Position numbers and translations under genes: made by a program
Origin: Lachnospiraceae bacterium
Lineage (GTDB): Bacteria; Bacillota; Clostridia; Lachnospirales; Lachnospiraceae
Assembly: GCA_022845895.1 (NCBI GenBank)
Contig: AP025573.1
Span: 1,832,501-1,896,500, forward strand
DNA length: 64,000 nucleotides
Reading direction: 5' to 3'
The notes under the pieces: model-generated
Database searches by the model: none
Told to the model about the DNA's origin: nothing
What the model saw: only the letters and a program-made list of their open reading frames with translations
Part shown: in pieces, positions 42,288 through 51,514 of the stretch
Position numbering within the stretch: position 1 is the first letter of the stretch
Layout: every line of letters starts with the position of its first letter

Positions 42288-42959
42288 ATGAAGGAATTGA
42301 CAGTAAAAGAAATGTATACGCTTGAAGAGACGATCGCAAAGGATATATTTGACGGAATTACCTATCCGTGGGAAGTTCTTCCGAAGATAGGCGAATTTAT
42401 CGTGAAGCTTGGCGAGTCTCTGCCGGCAGACGAGTATGATAAAGCCGGGGACAATATATGGATTGCAAAGTCTGCGAAAGTATTTGAGTCCGCCTATATC
42501 AACGGTCCTGCCATCATAGGAAAGAATGCGGAGGTCAGACATTGTGCATTTATCCGCGGGAATGCCATAGTCGGAGAAGGTGCGGTCGTCGGTAATTCCA
42601 CGGAACTGAAGAATGTGATCTTGTTTAACAAAGTGCAGGTGCCTCACTATAATTATGTCGGCGATTCTGTGCTTGGATACAAATCCCATATGGGAGCAGG
42701 TTCGATTACGTCCAATGTCAAATCCGACAAGAAGCTCGTAGTAATCAAGACTCCTGAGGGTAAGATAGAGACCGGGCTTAAGAAATTCGGCGCGATGCTT
42801 GGGGATGAAGTCGAGGTCGGCTGTGGAACAGTCCTGAATCCGGGCAGCGTGGTAGGAAGCCATACTAATATCTATCCACTGTCATCCGTAAGGGGATATG
42901 TGCCGGGTGGAAGCATCTACAAATGCCAGGGCGAAGTGGTAAAAAAAGTGGAAGATTAA
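42288..42959 (+). CDS. Left-handed beta-helix protein, sugar-nucleotide acyltransferase-like
   Basis: 223 residues. The first ~60 are helical; from about residue 62 onward hexapeptide repeats are seen (IWIAKSAKVFESAYI, PAIIGKNAEV, NAIVGEGAVVGNS, GCGTVLNPGSVVGSH). Sequence resembles the C-terminal half of GlmU, without the pyrophosphorylase domain, and is usually annotated as a UDP-N-acetylglucosamine pyrophosphorylase-like protein. Probably a CoA-dependent acyltransferase; the substrate is unknown. AAAAGGAG ribosome-binding site. Confidence 0.82.
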   Translation: MKELTVKEMYTLEETIAKDIFDGITYPWEVLPKIGEFIVKLGESLPADEYDKAGDNIWIAKSAKVFESAYINGPAIIGKNAEVRHCAFIRGNAIVGEGAVVGNSTELKNVILFNKVQVPHYNYVGDSVLGYKSHMGAGSITSNVKSDKKLVVIKTPEGKIETGLKKFGAMLGDEVEVGCGTVLNPGSVVGSHTNIYPLSSVRGYVPGGSIYKCQGEVVKKVED

Positions 42960-43012
42960 GGGCGGTAACTAAGAATACCCGCAGAGGGGATATGCGAAAG
43001 GAGGCAGGAACG

Positions 43013-43891
43013 ATGAAGAAGATAGGATTTATCGGAGTTGGAATCATGGGGAAATCTATGGTGCGCAATTTGATGAAAGCGGGGTTTGAACTGCATATCT
43101 ATGCGCGCGCGAAGTCGAAAGTGGAGGATGTTATCGAAGAGGGCGCCATTTTCCATGAATCTATCGGTGATTGTGTAAAAGGCTGTGATGCGGTGATTAC
43201 GATTGTCGGCTATCCGGCGGACGTAGAAGAGGTGTATTTTGAAGAAGGAAACATACTTGACAGCGCAGAGGAAGGCACGTATCTCATTGACATGACGACG
43301 ACGAGCCCGATGCTTGCAGAAAAGATATATGAAAAAGGAACCACAAAGGGCTTCCATGTGCTGGATGCACCGGTAACCGGCGGAGACACAGGCGCCCGGG
43401 AAGGAACATTATCCATTCTCGTGGGCGGAACACAGGAAGATTATGAATCTTGTATGCCTCTTTTTGAAGCGATGGGCACCAATATCAATTACCAGGGAGG
43501 GCCGGGAAGCGGACAGCACTGTAAGATGGCGAATCAGATTATGATAGCTGGAACGCTGTCAGGCGTGTGTGAGGCTCTGACCTACGCTAATGCAAAGGGA
43601 CTTGACCTGTCTACGGTGCTGAAGTCTGTCTCTACCGGAGCCGCTGGAAGCAGGCAGCTGGATATATTTGGACCGAAGATTCTGGAAGGTGACTATGCTC
43701 CCGGATTTTTCATGAAGCATTTTATCAAGGACATGAAGCTTGCCCTGACTGAGGCAAATCTAAGCGGGCTCAGCCTGGAAGTGCTCAGCCAGGCATTGGC
43801 GAATTATGAGGAACTGGAAAGCGAAGGCTATGGCAATCTCGGAACACAGGCTCTGATTAAGCACTACGAAGAGAGCTGCGGGGAGGAATAG
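43013..43891 (+). CDS. 3-hydroxyisobutyrate dehydrogenase-family NAD(P)-dependent oxidoreductase
   Basis: 292 residues from the ATG at 43013 (AAAGGAGGCAGG upstream). Rossmann start KKIGFIGVGIMGKSMVRNL; substrate-binding DAPVTGGDTGAREGTLSILVGG near residue 120; catalytic Lys in GSGQHCKMANQIMIAG near 170. The family includes tartronate semialdehyde reductase and 3-hydroxyisobutyrate dehydrogenase. The stop touches the start of the metallo-hydrolase gene, so the two are coupled. The substrate cannot be decided. Confidence 0.9.
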   Translation: MKKIGFIGVGIMGKSMVRNLMKAGFELHIYARAKSKVEDVIEEGAIFHESIGDCVKGCDAVITIVGYPADVEEVYFEEGNILDSAEEGTYLIDMTTTSPMLAEKIYEKGTTKGFHVLDAPVTGGDTGAREGTLSILVGGTQEDYESCMPLFEAMGTNINYQGGPGSGQHCKMANQIMIAGTLSGVCEALTYANAKGLDLSTVLKSVSTGAAGSRQLDIFGPKILEGDYAPGFFMKHFIKDMKLALTEANLSGLSLEVLSQALANYEELESEGYGNLGTQALIKHYEESCGEE

Positions 43892-44692
43892 ATGGAGCTT
43901 ACGATACTGGGTACCGGCAATGCTGCGGTGACGGAGTGCTATAATACGTGCTTTGCACTGTCTGACGGGAGCCGGCATTTCCTTGTGGATGCAGGCGGAG
44001 GCAACCAGATTCTGAAGAGATTGAAAGAGGTGGGGATTCCACTTGCGGATATCCATGATATCTTTCTCACCCATGAGCACATCGATCATCTCCTCGGCCT
44101 TATCTGGCTGATACGGATGATAGGACAGAAGATGAATCAGGGCGCATATGAGGGGGAGCTGAGGATCTACTGTCACGAAGGACTTGCCGGAACAATCCGG
44201 ACGATTGCGGACCTGACGATTCAAAAGAAAGTGACGAAGCATATTGGCGGACGTATCCGTATTATAACAGTCGAAGATGGAGAGAGCCGGAAGATAACGG
44301 GACAGGATGTGACATTTTTTGACATCGGTTCCACGAAAGCAAGGCAGTTCGGATTCTCCATGGTGACGCGTGAAGGACAAAAGATAACGTGCTGCGGAGA
44401 TGAACCGTACAATCCATGCGAAGAGCGCTATGTAAAAGGCAGCGACTGGCTGATGCACGAGGCATTCTGCCTCTACCGGGAGGCTGATATCTTCCGTCCG
44501 TATGAAAAGCATCACAGTACGGTAAAGGAAGCATGTGAGCTGGCCGAGAGGCTTGGCATTCCAAACCTCATTTTATATCACACGGAAGAGACACATCTGC
44601 CGGATAGAAAGAAATTATACACAGAGGAAGGGAAGCAGTATTATCAAGGGAATCTCTTAGTACCTGAGGATAAAGAAGTGTTTACAGTGTAG
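43892..44692 (+). CDS. MBL-fold metallo-hydrolase
   Basis: 266 residues. Metal-binding motif THEHIDHLLG near residue 51, then Asp in the CCGDEPYNP region and a late His in LYHTEETH. The start ELTILGTGNAAVTECYNTCF is of the RNase Z/arylsulfatase-like subgroup. Cleaves an ester, phosphodiester or similar bond with zinc; the substrate is unknown. Directly coupled to the oxidoreductase upstream, so probably the same pathway. Confidence 0.85.
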   Translation: MELTILGTGNAAVTECYNTCFALSDGSRHFLVDAGGGNQILKRLKEVGIPLADIHDIFLTHEHIDHLLGLIWLIRMIGQKMNQGAYEGELRIYCHEGLAGTIRTIADLTIQKKVTKHIGGRIRIITVEDGESRKITGQDVTFFDIGSTKARQFGFSMVTREGQKITCCGDEPYNPCEERYVKGSDWLMHEAFCLYREADIFRPYEKHHSTVKEACELAERLGIPNLILYHTEETHLPDRKKLYTEEGKQYYQGNLLVPEDKEVFTV

Positions 44693-44733
44693 GATCCGTT
44701 TTGCCCGGTTTCCATTTATTGCGATTGTTTTTC

Positions 44734-44777
44734 TTGACATGACGTGACTATTAACGTATTATTGTATTAAATCAATA
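44734..44777 (+). promoter_or_regulatory. Strong promoter with overlapping dyad upstream of the ABC exporter
   Basis: TTGACA at 44734-44739, 17-bp spacer, TATTAT at 44757-44762. A dyad TATTG-N8-CAATA (44760-44777) overlaps the -10 box and start point, the position of a repressor site. It drives the exporter ATPase gene at 44821. Confidence 0.6.
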
Positions 44778-44820
44778 GTACAAATGGTTAGGAGAAAGAG
44801 CTTATCAGGAGGGAAAAGTT

Positions 44821-45516
44821 ATGTTGGCAATACAGAATCTGAGCAAGTCATACAGCAAGGTCCTGGCGGTGGACCAGGTGAATTTTTTCGTGCCGGACGG
44901 CCGGGTGGGGATTCTGCTTGGGCCAAACGGGGCGGGGAAGTCTACCATCATCAAGAGTATAGCGGGACTGCTGCGTTATCAGGGAGAGATACAGATACAG
45001 GGGCTTCCCGCGAAGTCGATGGACGCGAAGAAGTGTTTTGCCTATGTGCCAGAGATACCGAACATGTTTGAGGCGCTTACGGTCAGGGAGCATATTGAAT
45101 ATATCCGCCATGCATACGACAGTGGGATTACAGACGACGAGATAGAAGAGATACTCTGCCGCTTTGAGATGGAAGACAAGCAGGATAAGCTGGGCAACGA
45201 ACTGTCCAAGGGGATGATGCAGAAGGTGAGCATCTGCTGTGCGCTTGCCATCAAGCCGAAGGTCATACTGCTGGATGAACCAATGGTTGGACTGGATCCA
45301 AAAGCGATAAAAGAGCTGAAAGAGATGGTACTGGAGCTCAAGGAAAAGGGAGTGACCGTGCTGATCAGCACCCACATGCTTGAGATGGTGGAAGACTTGT
45401 GGGATATCATGTTCGTGATGGAGAAGAGCCATATCATCGGTTCCTATACGAAGGAAGAAGTGGGCGGAAAAGATCTGGATGACCTGTTCTTCGAGCTGAC
45501 GGGAGGTAACCGGTGA
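44821..45516 (+). CDS. ABC exporter ATP-binding protein
   Basis: 231 residues. Walker A GPNGAGKST near residue 38, signature LSKGMMQKVSI, Walker B VILLDEPMVGLDP and switch His in STHMLEMV. The short length and the family features fit DrrA/CcmA-type exporters. CAGGAGGG ribosome-binding site. The stop overlaps the permease start. Works with the membrane protein downstream; the substrate is unknown. Confidence 0.9.
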   Translation: MLAIQNLSKSYSKVLAVDQVNFFVPDGRVGILLGPNGAGKSTIIKSIAGLLRYQGEIQIQGLPAKSMDAKKCFAYVPEIPNMFEALTVREHIEYIRHAYDSGITDDEIEEILCRFEMEDKQDKLGNELSKGMMQKVSICCALAIKPKVILLDEPMVGLDPKAIKELKEMVLELKEKGVTVLISTHMLEMVEDLWDIMFVMEKSHIIGSYTKEEVGGKDLDDLFFELTGGNR

Positions 45517-47084
45517 TGGATGCTTTACTATATCTGACGAAGCGTACGTTTTCCAACCGGCTGAAGAAAGCGCTTAAGAAGCCGGTCACATACATCTACA
45601 TCGTGCTTGGCGGCGCCTATGTGGTGCTATTGCTGGCCGGATGGGGGATACTGGCAAGAAACGGAGGAATCGACTCCGTAAAATGGCTGGTCTATATCCT
45701 TACGGCATGGGTGTACCTGGCAATCTGTTCTAACTTCATCTCATATGCCAAGCTGAAGGGAGTCATCTTTAAGCCGAGCCATCAGCATTTTATTTTTCCG
45801 GCACCTATCAGTCCCAAGAAGATTCTTTTATATGGCGCGGTGAAGAATTTTGTGATTAACCTTATCATGGATGTGGTGATTGCGCTGGCGGGTATTACGA
45901 TCTTCCATCTGTCTGTCGGGAGAGCGGTATTGTTGTTTTTTGTCCTGTTCGTATGTGAAACCGTGTTTGAAGCGAGCCTGATCATTTTCTTATACGCGAA
46001 AGAGAAGCGTTTCGAACCTCTGGTAAAGGTCATCTGCAAGAGCATCTATGTCCTTATCGGTGTTATCGCGGTCATTATTATACTGTTTATTAAAAAGAAC
46101 GGGTTTTCTGCAGCCGCGGCTGAGGATATCTTCAATCTCCCGGCGCTGCAGCTCGTACCGGTAGCCGGATGGTGTGTGGCCGCGGTGAGACTTATAGTAA
46201 TCGGCCCTGCAACTGTGAATGTCATCGGAGCAGCCCTGTTTTTCCTGAGCTGTGCGGGAATGCTGTCTGTTGCGCTCAGGATGAAGTGCAGCGGCGCTTA
46301 TTATGAGGATGCGGCCAAGTTCGCGGATGATTATGCGGAGATGAAGAGCCGCAGCAAACAAGGAGAGGTCGTCCTCTCAATCGGCAAGAAGAAAAAGTTC
46401 AAGAAGGCCGGAATGCGCTATCACGGTTCCGGGGCAAAGGCCATATTTTACAGGCAGCTGCTGGAATATAAGAAGGAAAAGTATTTTATATTCGGAGCGA
46501 TGACTCTGTACAGCATCATAGGGGCTGCCATCTGCGTCTTTGTGATAGATACGCCAGAGCATATCCCACCGGGGCTGTCCCTGCTTGGCGTTATGGCGTA
46601 CCTGATTTTCCTCACGACTGGTTATCTGGGGAAATGGAATAAGGAGCTTGCCAATCCTTATATTTTCCTCATACCAGATAAACCGATGCGCAAGCTCTGG
46701 TATGCCACTGCGATGGAGCACATAAAGTCTCTGGTGGACGGGATCGTGCTGGCGGTGCCTGTTGGAATTGTATGGGGGATACCCGCGTACCAGATAGTGA
46801 TGTGTATCCTGATCTATTGTGTGCTTCAGGCGAACCGTCTCTATATCAAGATACTCGGGGAGAGCATTCTAGGCAGTACGCTTGGCAATACAGGGAAAAG
46901 TATCTTTGCGATGGCTGTCCAGGGCGGTATATTGGGGGTCGGCATTGGCCTGGCGGCGCTGATGGGATTTTTCATTCATTTTAACTTTGTCTTTCCTATT
47001 ATGCTGATTTATAGTATGATAGTAACAGTCCTTATTGCACTGCTTACAGTGGGAAGGTTTGAGACGATGGAGCAGTGGGACTAG
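45516..47084 (+). CDS. ABC exporter membrane protein
   Basis: 522 residues from the ATG at 45516, overlapping the ATPase stop by one base with GGGAGGTAAC upstream; a GTG one codon earlier is also possible. About 12 hydrophobic helices with a cytoplasmic basic stretch (SIGKKKKFKKAG, about residue 288). It fits the large putative ABC-exporter permease family of Firmicutes (PF16962-like, from memory). Substrate unknown. mgsA follows after 25 bp. Confidence 0.8.
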   Translation: MDALLYLTKRTFSNRLKKALKKPVTYIYIVLGGAYVVLLLAGWGILARNGGIDSVKWLVYILTAWVYLAICSNFISYAKLKGVIFKPSHQHFIFPAPISPKKILLYGAVKNFVINLIMDVVIALAGITIFHLSVGRAVLLFFVLFVCETVFEASLIIFLYAKEKRFEPLVKVICKSIYVLIGVIAVIIILFIKKNGFSAAAAEDIFNLPALQLVPVAGWCVAAVRLIVIGPATVNVIGAALFFLSCAGMLSVALRMKCSGAYYEDAAKFADDYAEMKSRSKQGEVVLSIGKKKKFKKAGMRYHGSGAKAIFYRQLLEYKKEKYFIFGAMTLYSIIGAAICVFVIDTPEHIPPGLSLLGVMAYLIFLTTGYLGKWNKELANPYIFLIPDKPMRKLWYATAMEHIKSLVDGIVLAVPVGIVWGIPAYQIVMCILIYCVLQANRLYIKILGESILGSTLGNTGKSIFAMAVQGGILGVGIGLAALMGFFIHFNFVFPIMLIYSMIVTVLIALLTVGRFETMEQWD

Positions 47085-47109
47085 TCGTAACAGACGGAAA
47101 GGAGAATAT

Positions 47110-47586
47110 ATGTTAGAGGATAATTACGTGACATTTGAGATTGGTAAAGCGAAGCACATAGCATTAGTCGCACATGACGGTAAGAAGAAAGAACTGGTGG
47201 ACTGGTGCGATAAGAATAAAGACGTACTTAAGAGCCATTTCCTGTGCGGTACAGGGACGACGGCCAGATTGATATCGGAGCGCACAGGGCTTCCCGTGAA
47301 GGGCTATAACAGCGGTCCGCTCGGAGGAGACCAGCAGATAGGCGCCAAGATTGTAGAAGGCCAGATTGACTTTATGATATTCTTATGGGATCCGCTGGAA
47401 GCACAGCCTCATGATCCGGATGTCAAAGCGCTGCTGCGTATTGCGGTAGTGTACGACATACCGATAGCAAACAACCTTGCGACCGCAGACTTCATGCTGA
47501 ACTCAAAATATATGACAGAAATATACAGCCGGAAGGTCGAAAATTTCAACAAGACAATACAAGACAGAGTAGAAAAGATGAAGTAG
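47110..47586 (+). CDS. mgsA: Methylglyoxal synthase
   Basis: 158 residues from an ATG with GAAAGGAG upstream. It turns dihydroxyacetone phosphate into methylglyoxal and phosphate. Key segments are LVAHDGKK (His22), CGTGTT (phosphate loop), GPLGGDQQIG (Asp74) and WDPLEAQPHDPDVKALLR (His101). Slightly longer than the usual ~130-150 residues at both ends. A terminator overlaps its stop codon. Confidence 0.94.
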   Translation: MLEDNYVTFEIGKAKHIALVAHDGKKKELVDWCDKNKDVLKSHFLCGTGTTARLISERTGLPVKGYNSGPLGGDQQIGAKIVEGQIDFMIFLWDPLEAQPHDPDVKALLRIAVVYDIPIANNLATADFMLNSKYMTEIYSRKVENFNKTIQDRVEKMK

Positions 47587-47605
47587 AAATACTTCATCTT
47601 TTTTT
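47577..47605 (+). terminator. Intrinsic terminator of mgsA
   Basis: A perfect 9-bp stem GATGAAGTA / TACTTCATC with a GAAA tetraloop, followed by seven or more Ts. The 5' arm includes the mgsA stop codon. Confidence 0.92.
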
Positions 47606-47614
47606 GGGAACTCC

Positions 47615-47694
47615 TAGGGGACAGGTTAAAATGAATTGGGGACGGGGTTTTTCTAGAAAAACCCCGTCCCCAATTCATTTTAACCTGTCCCCTA
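47615..47694. repeat. Perfect 80-bp palindrome
   Basis: Two 40-bp arms match perfectly with no spacer (centre TCTAGA at 47652-47657). The arms start TAGGGGACAGG and contain GGGGACGGGG. Sequences of the GGGGACAGG type are known beside Y1-transposase genes and as REP-like or small non-coding mobile elements. No transposase is near. It could also act as a second terminator. Its right end touches the -35 box of the next promoter. Confidence 0.93.
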
Positions 47695-47771
47695 TTGACA
47701 AAGGCGGGGCTATATGATATCCTACATAGGACTTAAGTGCTTTAATGCTTTAAAGCGTAACGGATTAAAGC
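47695..47771 (+). promoter_or_regulatory. Promoter and operator-like repeats upstream of the sodium:solute symporter
   Basis: TTGACA (47695-47700), 17-bp spacer, TATCCT (47718-47723). Downstream are three palindromes: TCCTA-CA-TAGGA (47720-47731), GCTTTAAAGC (47747-47756), and CTTTAAT/ATTAAAG (47740-47746 and 47764-47770). They overlap or follow the -10 box, the place for repressor binding. Confidence 0.55.
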
Positions 47772-47806
47772 GAAAGAAAGACTAAATGAGAGAAGAGGAG
47801 AATATT

Positions 47807-49336
47807 ATGGGTATCAAGTTGACGCTGCTTATTGTATTTTTTGCGGTGATGGTGGCTGTAGGGCTTTATTCTAGGAAGCATGCGACAAGTGTAGATGGGT
47901 TTGTACTGGGAGGACGTTCGGTGGGGCCCTGGCTCACGGCCTTTGCTTATGGTACTTCATATTTTTCCGCAGTTGTATTTGTAGGTTATGCGGGGCAGTT
48001 TGGCTGGAAATATGGGCTGTCTTCTACGTGGATCGGAATCGGCAATGCGCTGATAGGCAGCCTGCTTGCGTGGGTCGTACTCGGGCGGCGTACGAAGGTC
48101 ATGAGCCAGCATCTGAAGTCTAAGACGATGCCGGATTTCTTCGGTGAAAGGTATAGCAGCAAAGTGCTCAAGATAGCGGCGTCCGCGATTGTATTCATCT
48201 TCCTCGTTCCATATACGGCATCAATATATAACGGCTTGTCTCGGCTGTTTGGCATGGCATTTAATATTCCATATACATATTGTGTCATAGCCATGGCCGT
48301 ATTTACCGGTATCTACGTCATACTTGGCGGATATATGGCGACGGCAATCAATGACTTTATCCAGGGTATCATCATGCTGATTGGCATCGTGGCGGTCATT
48401 GCGGCAGTCCTGAGCGGACAGGGAGGATTCCTGGAGGCCATACGCAAGATGGCGGAGATTCCGAGCGACGTACCGGTTACCTTAGGACAGCCAGGTGCAT
48501 TCACATCATTTTTCGGACCGGATCCGTTAAATCTTCTGGGAGTAGTGATATTGACTTCACTTGGAACATGGGGGCTTCCTCAGATGATCGGAAAGTTTTA
48601 CGCAATCAAGGATGAGAAGGCCATCAATACAGGGACCGTCATATCGACCTTATTTGCCTGCGTTGTCGCCGGAGGAAGTTATTTCCTCGGAGGGTTCGGG
48701 AGGCTGTTTGATGGCAGTGCTATATATGATGAGGCTGGAAATGTAGTATTTGACAGTATCGTTCCCTATATGCTTTCAACTTTGCCGGACATTCTCATAG
48801 GCGTGGTCGTAGTCCTCGTGCTGTCCGCTTCTATGTCGACATTGGCATCGCTCGTGCTCACATCAAGCTCTACGTTGACGCTGGACTTCCTGAAGGATAA
48901 TGTCATGAAGAACATGAGTGAAAGGAAGCAAGTAAGGACGATGCAGGTTCTTATCGTATTCTTTATCGCGGTCTCGGTTGTGATTGCGCTTGATCCGCCG
49001 ACCTTTATCGCCCAGCTCATGGGAATCTCATGGGGTGCGCTGGCAGGAGCGTTCCTGGCTCCGTTCCTGTATGGCCTGTACTGGAGAGGCGTCACGAAAG
49101 CGGCTGTATGGGCGAGCTTCGCGGCAGGAGTAGGTATCACGGTATCCAACATGTTCCTGCACTATATAGCATCCCCGATCAATGCTGGGGCTGTAGCCAT
49201 GATTGCAGGTCTTGTAGTAGTTCCGGTAGTCAGCATATTGACACCTAAGCTTAAGAAGGAGCATGTCGACGATATCTTTACCTGCTATGAAGAGAAAGTC
49301 ACGATTACCAAGAAACGTTCGCTCGAAGCAAACTAG
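47807..49336 (+). CDS. Sodium:solute symporter family transporter
   Basis: 509 residues from the ATG at 47807 (AGAGGAGAA upstream); an earlier ATG at 47786 precedes this site. About 13 membrane helices. SSS marks: FVLGGRSVGPWLTAFAYGTS near residue 30, TMPDFFGERY near 106, and the segment VLSASMSTLASLVLTSSSTL near 340 with the sodium-binding serines. Close to the proline/pantothenate branch; the substrate is unknown. A terminator follows at 49358. Confidence 0.9.
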   Translation: MGIKLTLLIVFFAVMVAVGLYSRKHATSVDGFVLGGRSVGPWLTAFAYGTSYFSAVVFVGYAGQFGWKYGLSSTWIGIGNALIGSLLAWVVLGRRTKVMSQHLKSKTMPDFFGERYSSKVLKIAASAIVFIFLVPYTASIYNGLSRLFGMAFNIPYTYCVIAMAVFTGIYVILGGYMATAINDFIQGIIMLIGIVAVIAAVLSGQGGFLEAIRKMAEIPSDVPVTLGQPGAFTSFFGPDPLNLLGVVILTSLGTWGLPQMIGKFYAIKDEKAINTGTVISTLFACVVAGGSYFLGGFGRLFDGSAIYDEAGNVVFDSIVPYMLSTLPDILIGVVVVLVLSASMSTLASLVLTSSSTLTLDFLKDNVMKNMSERKQVRTMQVLIVFFIAVSVVIALDPPTFIAQLMGISWGALAGAFLAPFLYGLYWRGVTKAAVWASFAAGVGITVSNMFLHYIASPINAGAVAMIAGLVVVPVVSILTPKLKKEHVDDIFTCYEEKVTITKKRSLEAN

Positions 49337-49357
49337 ATAGCATATTAATATTAATCA

Positions 49358-49390
49358 AGGAAAGTGATTATATTTGTCACTTTCCTTTTT
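49358..49390 (+). terminator. Intrinsic terminator
   Basis: Stem GGAAAGTGA / TCACTTTCC followed by five Ts, 20 bp after the symporter stop. The remaining AT-rich gap to 49525 is the leader of the LeuA-AraC gene; a longer in-frame start at 49364 would lie inside this hairpin. Confidence 0.85.
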
Positions 49391-49525
49391 CGTATGCATA
49401 TGTTAGGATATAGAAGTATAAAAAAGAACAATAAAGTTGATTTATATTTATCTGATAAGAATGTGGTATTAGATGATATTTCAGATAATTATCAATGTAT
49501 AGAACAAGTAGAAGGAGAGCGTGTA

Positions 49526-51514
49526 ATGAAGAATTTTGAAAAGTATGAAAGACAGTATTTTATGCCGCCGGAGGTTACATACGACTGGGTGAAGAAGGAA
49601 TATGTCGACCATCCTCCCATCTGGTGCAGTGTAGATTTGAGAGACGGTAATCAGGCGCTTATCGAGCCTATGAGCCTTGAGGAAAAGCTGGATTTCTTTC
49701 AGATGCTGGTGGATATAGGCTTTAAAGAGATAGAAGTTGGATTCCCTGCCGCTTCGGAGACGGAATATCAGTTTATGCGGACATTGATTGAGAAAGACAT
49801 GATACCGGAAGATGTAACGGTACAGGTACTGACCCAGGCGAGAGAACACATTATCAAAAAGACCTTTGAAGCGGTAAAAGGTGCGCCACATGCGGTGATA
49901 CATCTGTATAACTCCACATCCGTGGCCCAGAGAGAGCAGGTCTTCAAGAAGACAAAAGAACAGATTATGAAGATTGCCGTAGACGGGGCAAAGCTGCTGA
50001 AAGAACTTGCCGATGAGACCGAGGGGAACTTTACCTTCCAGTACAGCCCGGAGAGCTTCCCGGGGACGGAAGTGGATTATGCAGTGGATGTATGTAATGC
50101 TGTACTGGACGTGTGGAAGCCGTCTGCAGACAATAAAGCCATCATCAATATCCCAACCACGGTAGAGAACGCGATGCCGCATATATTCGCCTGCCAGTTA
50201 GAATACGTGCATAAGCATCTGAACTATCGGGACAATGTAATCCTGTGCCTCCATCCCCACAATGACCGCGGCAGCGGAGTGGCCACAGCAGAAATGGGAA
50301 TGCTGGCGGGAGCCGACAGGATAGAAGGGACACTGTTCGGCAATGGAGAACGTACCGGTAACGTGGATATCATTACCCTGGCTATGAACATGTATTCCCA
50401 TGGCGTAGATCCTGGGCTTGACTTTTCAAATATGGGAGAAATACGTGAGAAATACGAACAGCTTACGAGAATGCATGTGTATGAGAGACAGCCTTATGCA
50501 GGCGATCTTGTATTTACTGCATTTTCCGGATCCCATCAGGATGCAATCGCGAAAGGAATGTCATGGAAGGATGACGGAAAGAGCGTCAAATGGACCGTAC
50601 CGTATCTCCCAATCGATCCTCAGGATGTTGGCAGAAGGTATGATTCAGATGTCATCAGGATCAACAGCCAGTCCGGAAAAGGCGGCGTCAACTATATATT
50701 GAAGCAGAGCTACGGAATCAATCTCCCGGAGAAGATGAGGGAGGAGGTCGGTTATCTTGTAAAAGATGTCTCCGACAAAGCGCACAAAGAGCTGACGCCG
50801 GACTGGGTATACCAGATATTCTCCGACAACTATGTGAATACGAAACCAGTGTTCCACATAGACGAGTGCCACTTTAAACAGGTAGACGGAATCACGGCAG
50901 AGACGACAATCAACCACGGCGGCGAGGCCCATGTCATTACTGCGATGGGAAATGGCCGTCTGGATGCGGTGAGCAATGCAATCAAACAGTACTTTAACAT
51001 CAGCTACGAACTCACTTTCTATGAGGAACATTCTCTCACGAAAGGGTCATCCTCCAAGGCGGTGGCATATGTAGGCATTATCTGCAACGGAAAGGTCCTG
51101 TGGGGTGTTGGCATCGACGCGGATATCATCAGTGCGTCTATAGAAGCGCTGACGGTAGCTGTCAACAAGATAGAGGCTATAGGAAGTTCTGACACGTGCA
51201 AAGATGCCAGGATGATCGAAATACTGAACTATATCCAGGCAAATTATATCGATATAACACTGGATGATTTATCAGAAAAGTTCTTTCTGTCAAAACCATA
51301 TCTCTCGAAATACATTAAAGAGAAGTCAGGGATGACATTCGGAGATCTGGTAAAGAAAATTCGGATGAAGAAAGCAAGGGCATTGCTGAAAAGCAGTAAT
51401 ATGACGGTAGAAAACATAGCGCTCTCCGTCGGCTACCAGAACGTAGAGCACTTCAACCGGCTTTTTAAAAAAGCATATAATATGACACCAATGCAGTTCA
51501 GGAATCAGAAGTAA
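49526..51514 (+). CDS. leuA: 2-isopropylmalate synthase fused to an AraC-type DNA-binding domain
   Basis: 662 residues from the ATG at 49526, set by GAAGGAGAGCG; earlier in-frame starts overlap the terminator. Residues 1-561 are a complete type-2 Leu[15 protein letters not shown] near 40, metal site [10 protein letters not shown] near 248, and a C-terminal regulatory domain (about 430-560). Residues 562-662 are a full AraC/XylS double helix-turn-helix ([20 protein letters not shown], then [22 protein letters not shown]). The join is continuous, in one frame, without a stop or slippery site. It may bind DNA in response to leucine or 2-ketoisovalerate, but this is inference. Its stop lies at the start of composite repeat 2. 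Confidence 0.92.
   Translation: MKNFEKYERQYFMPPEVTYDWVKKEYVDHPPIWCSVDLRDGNQALIEPMSLEEKLDFFQMLVDIGFKEIEVGFPAASETEYQFMRTLIEKDMIPEDVTVQVLTQAREHIIKKTFEAVKGAPHAVIHLYNSTSVAQREQVFKKTKEQIMKIAVDGAKLLKELADETEGNFTFQYSPESFPGTEVDYAVDVCNAVLDVWKPSADNKAIINIPTTVENAMPHIFACQLEYVHKHLNYRDNVILCLHPHNDRGSGVATAEMGMLAGADRIEGTLFGNGERTGNVDIITLAMNMYSHGVDPGLDFSNMGEIREKYEQLTRMHVYERQPYAGDLVFTAFSGSHQDAIAKGMSWKDDGKSVKWTVPYLPIDPQDVGRRYDSDVIRINSQSGKGGVNYILKQSYGINLPEKMREEVGYLVKDVSDKAHKELTPDWVYQIFSDNYVNTKPVFHIDECHFKQVDGITAETTINHGGEAHVITAMGNGRLDAVSNAIKQYFNISYELTFYEEHSLTKGSSSKAVAYVGIICNGKVLWGVGIDADIISASIEALTVAVNKIEAIGSSDTCKDARMIEILNYIQANYIDITLDDLSEKFFLSKPYLSKYIKEKSGMTFGDLVKKIRMKKARALLKSSNMTVENIALSVGYQNVEHFNRLFKKAYNMTPMQFRNQK

Noticed and set aside
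44759..44790. The TTGTACTAT string near the ABC exporter promoter as a third member of the peptide regulon
   Set aside because: Only about nine bases match, on the other strand relative to the gene; it is too weak to claim.
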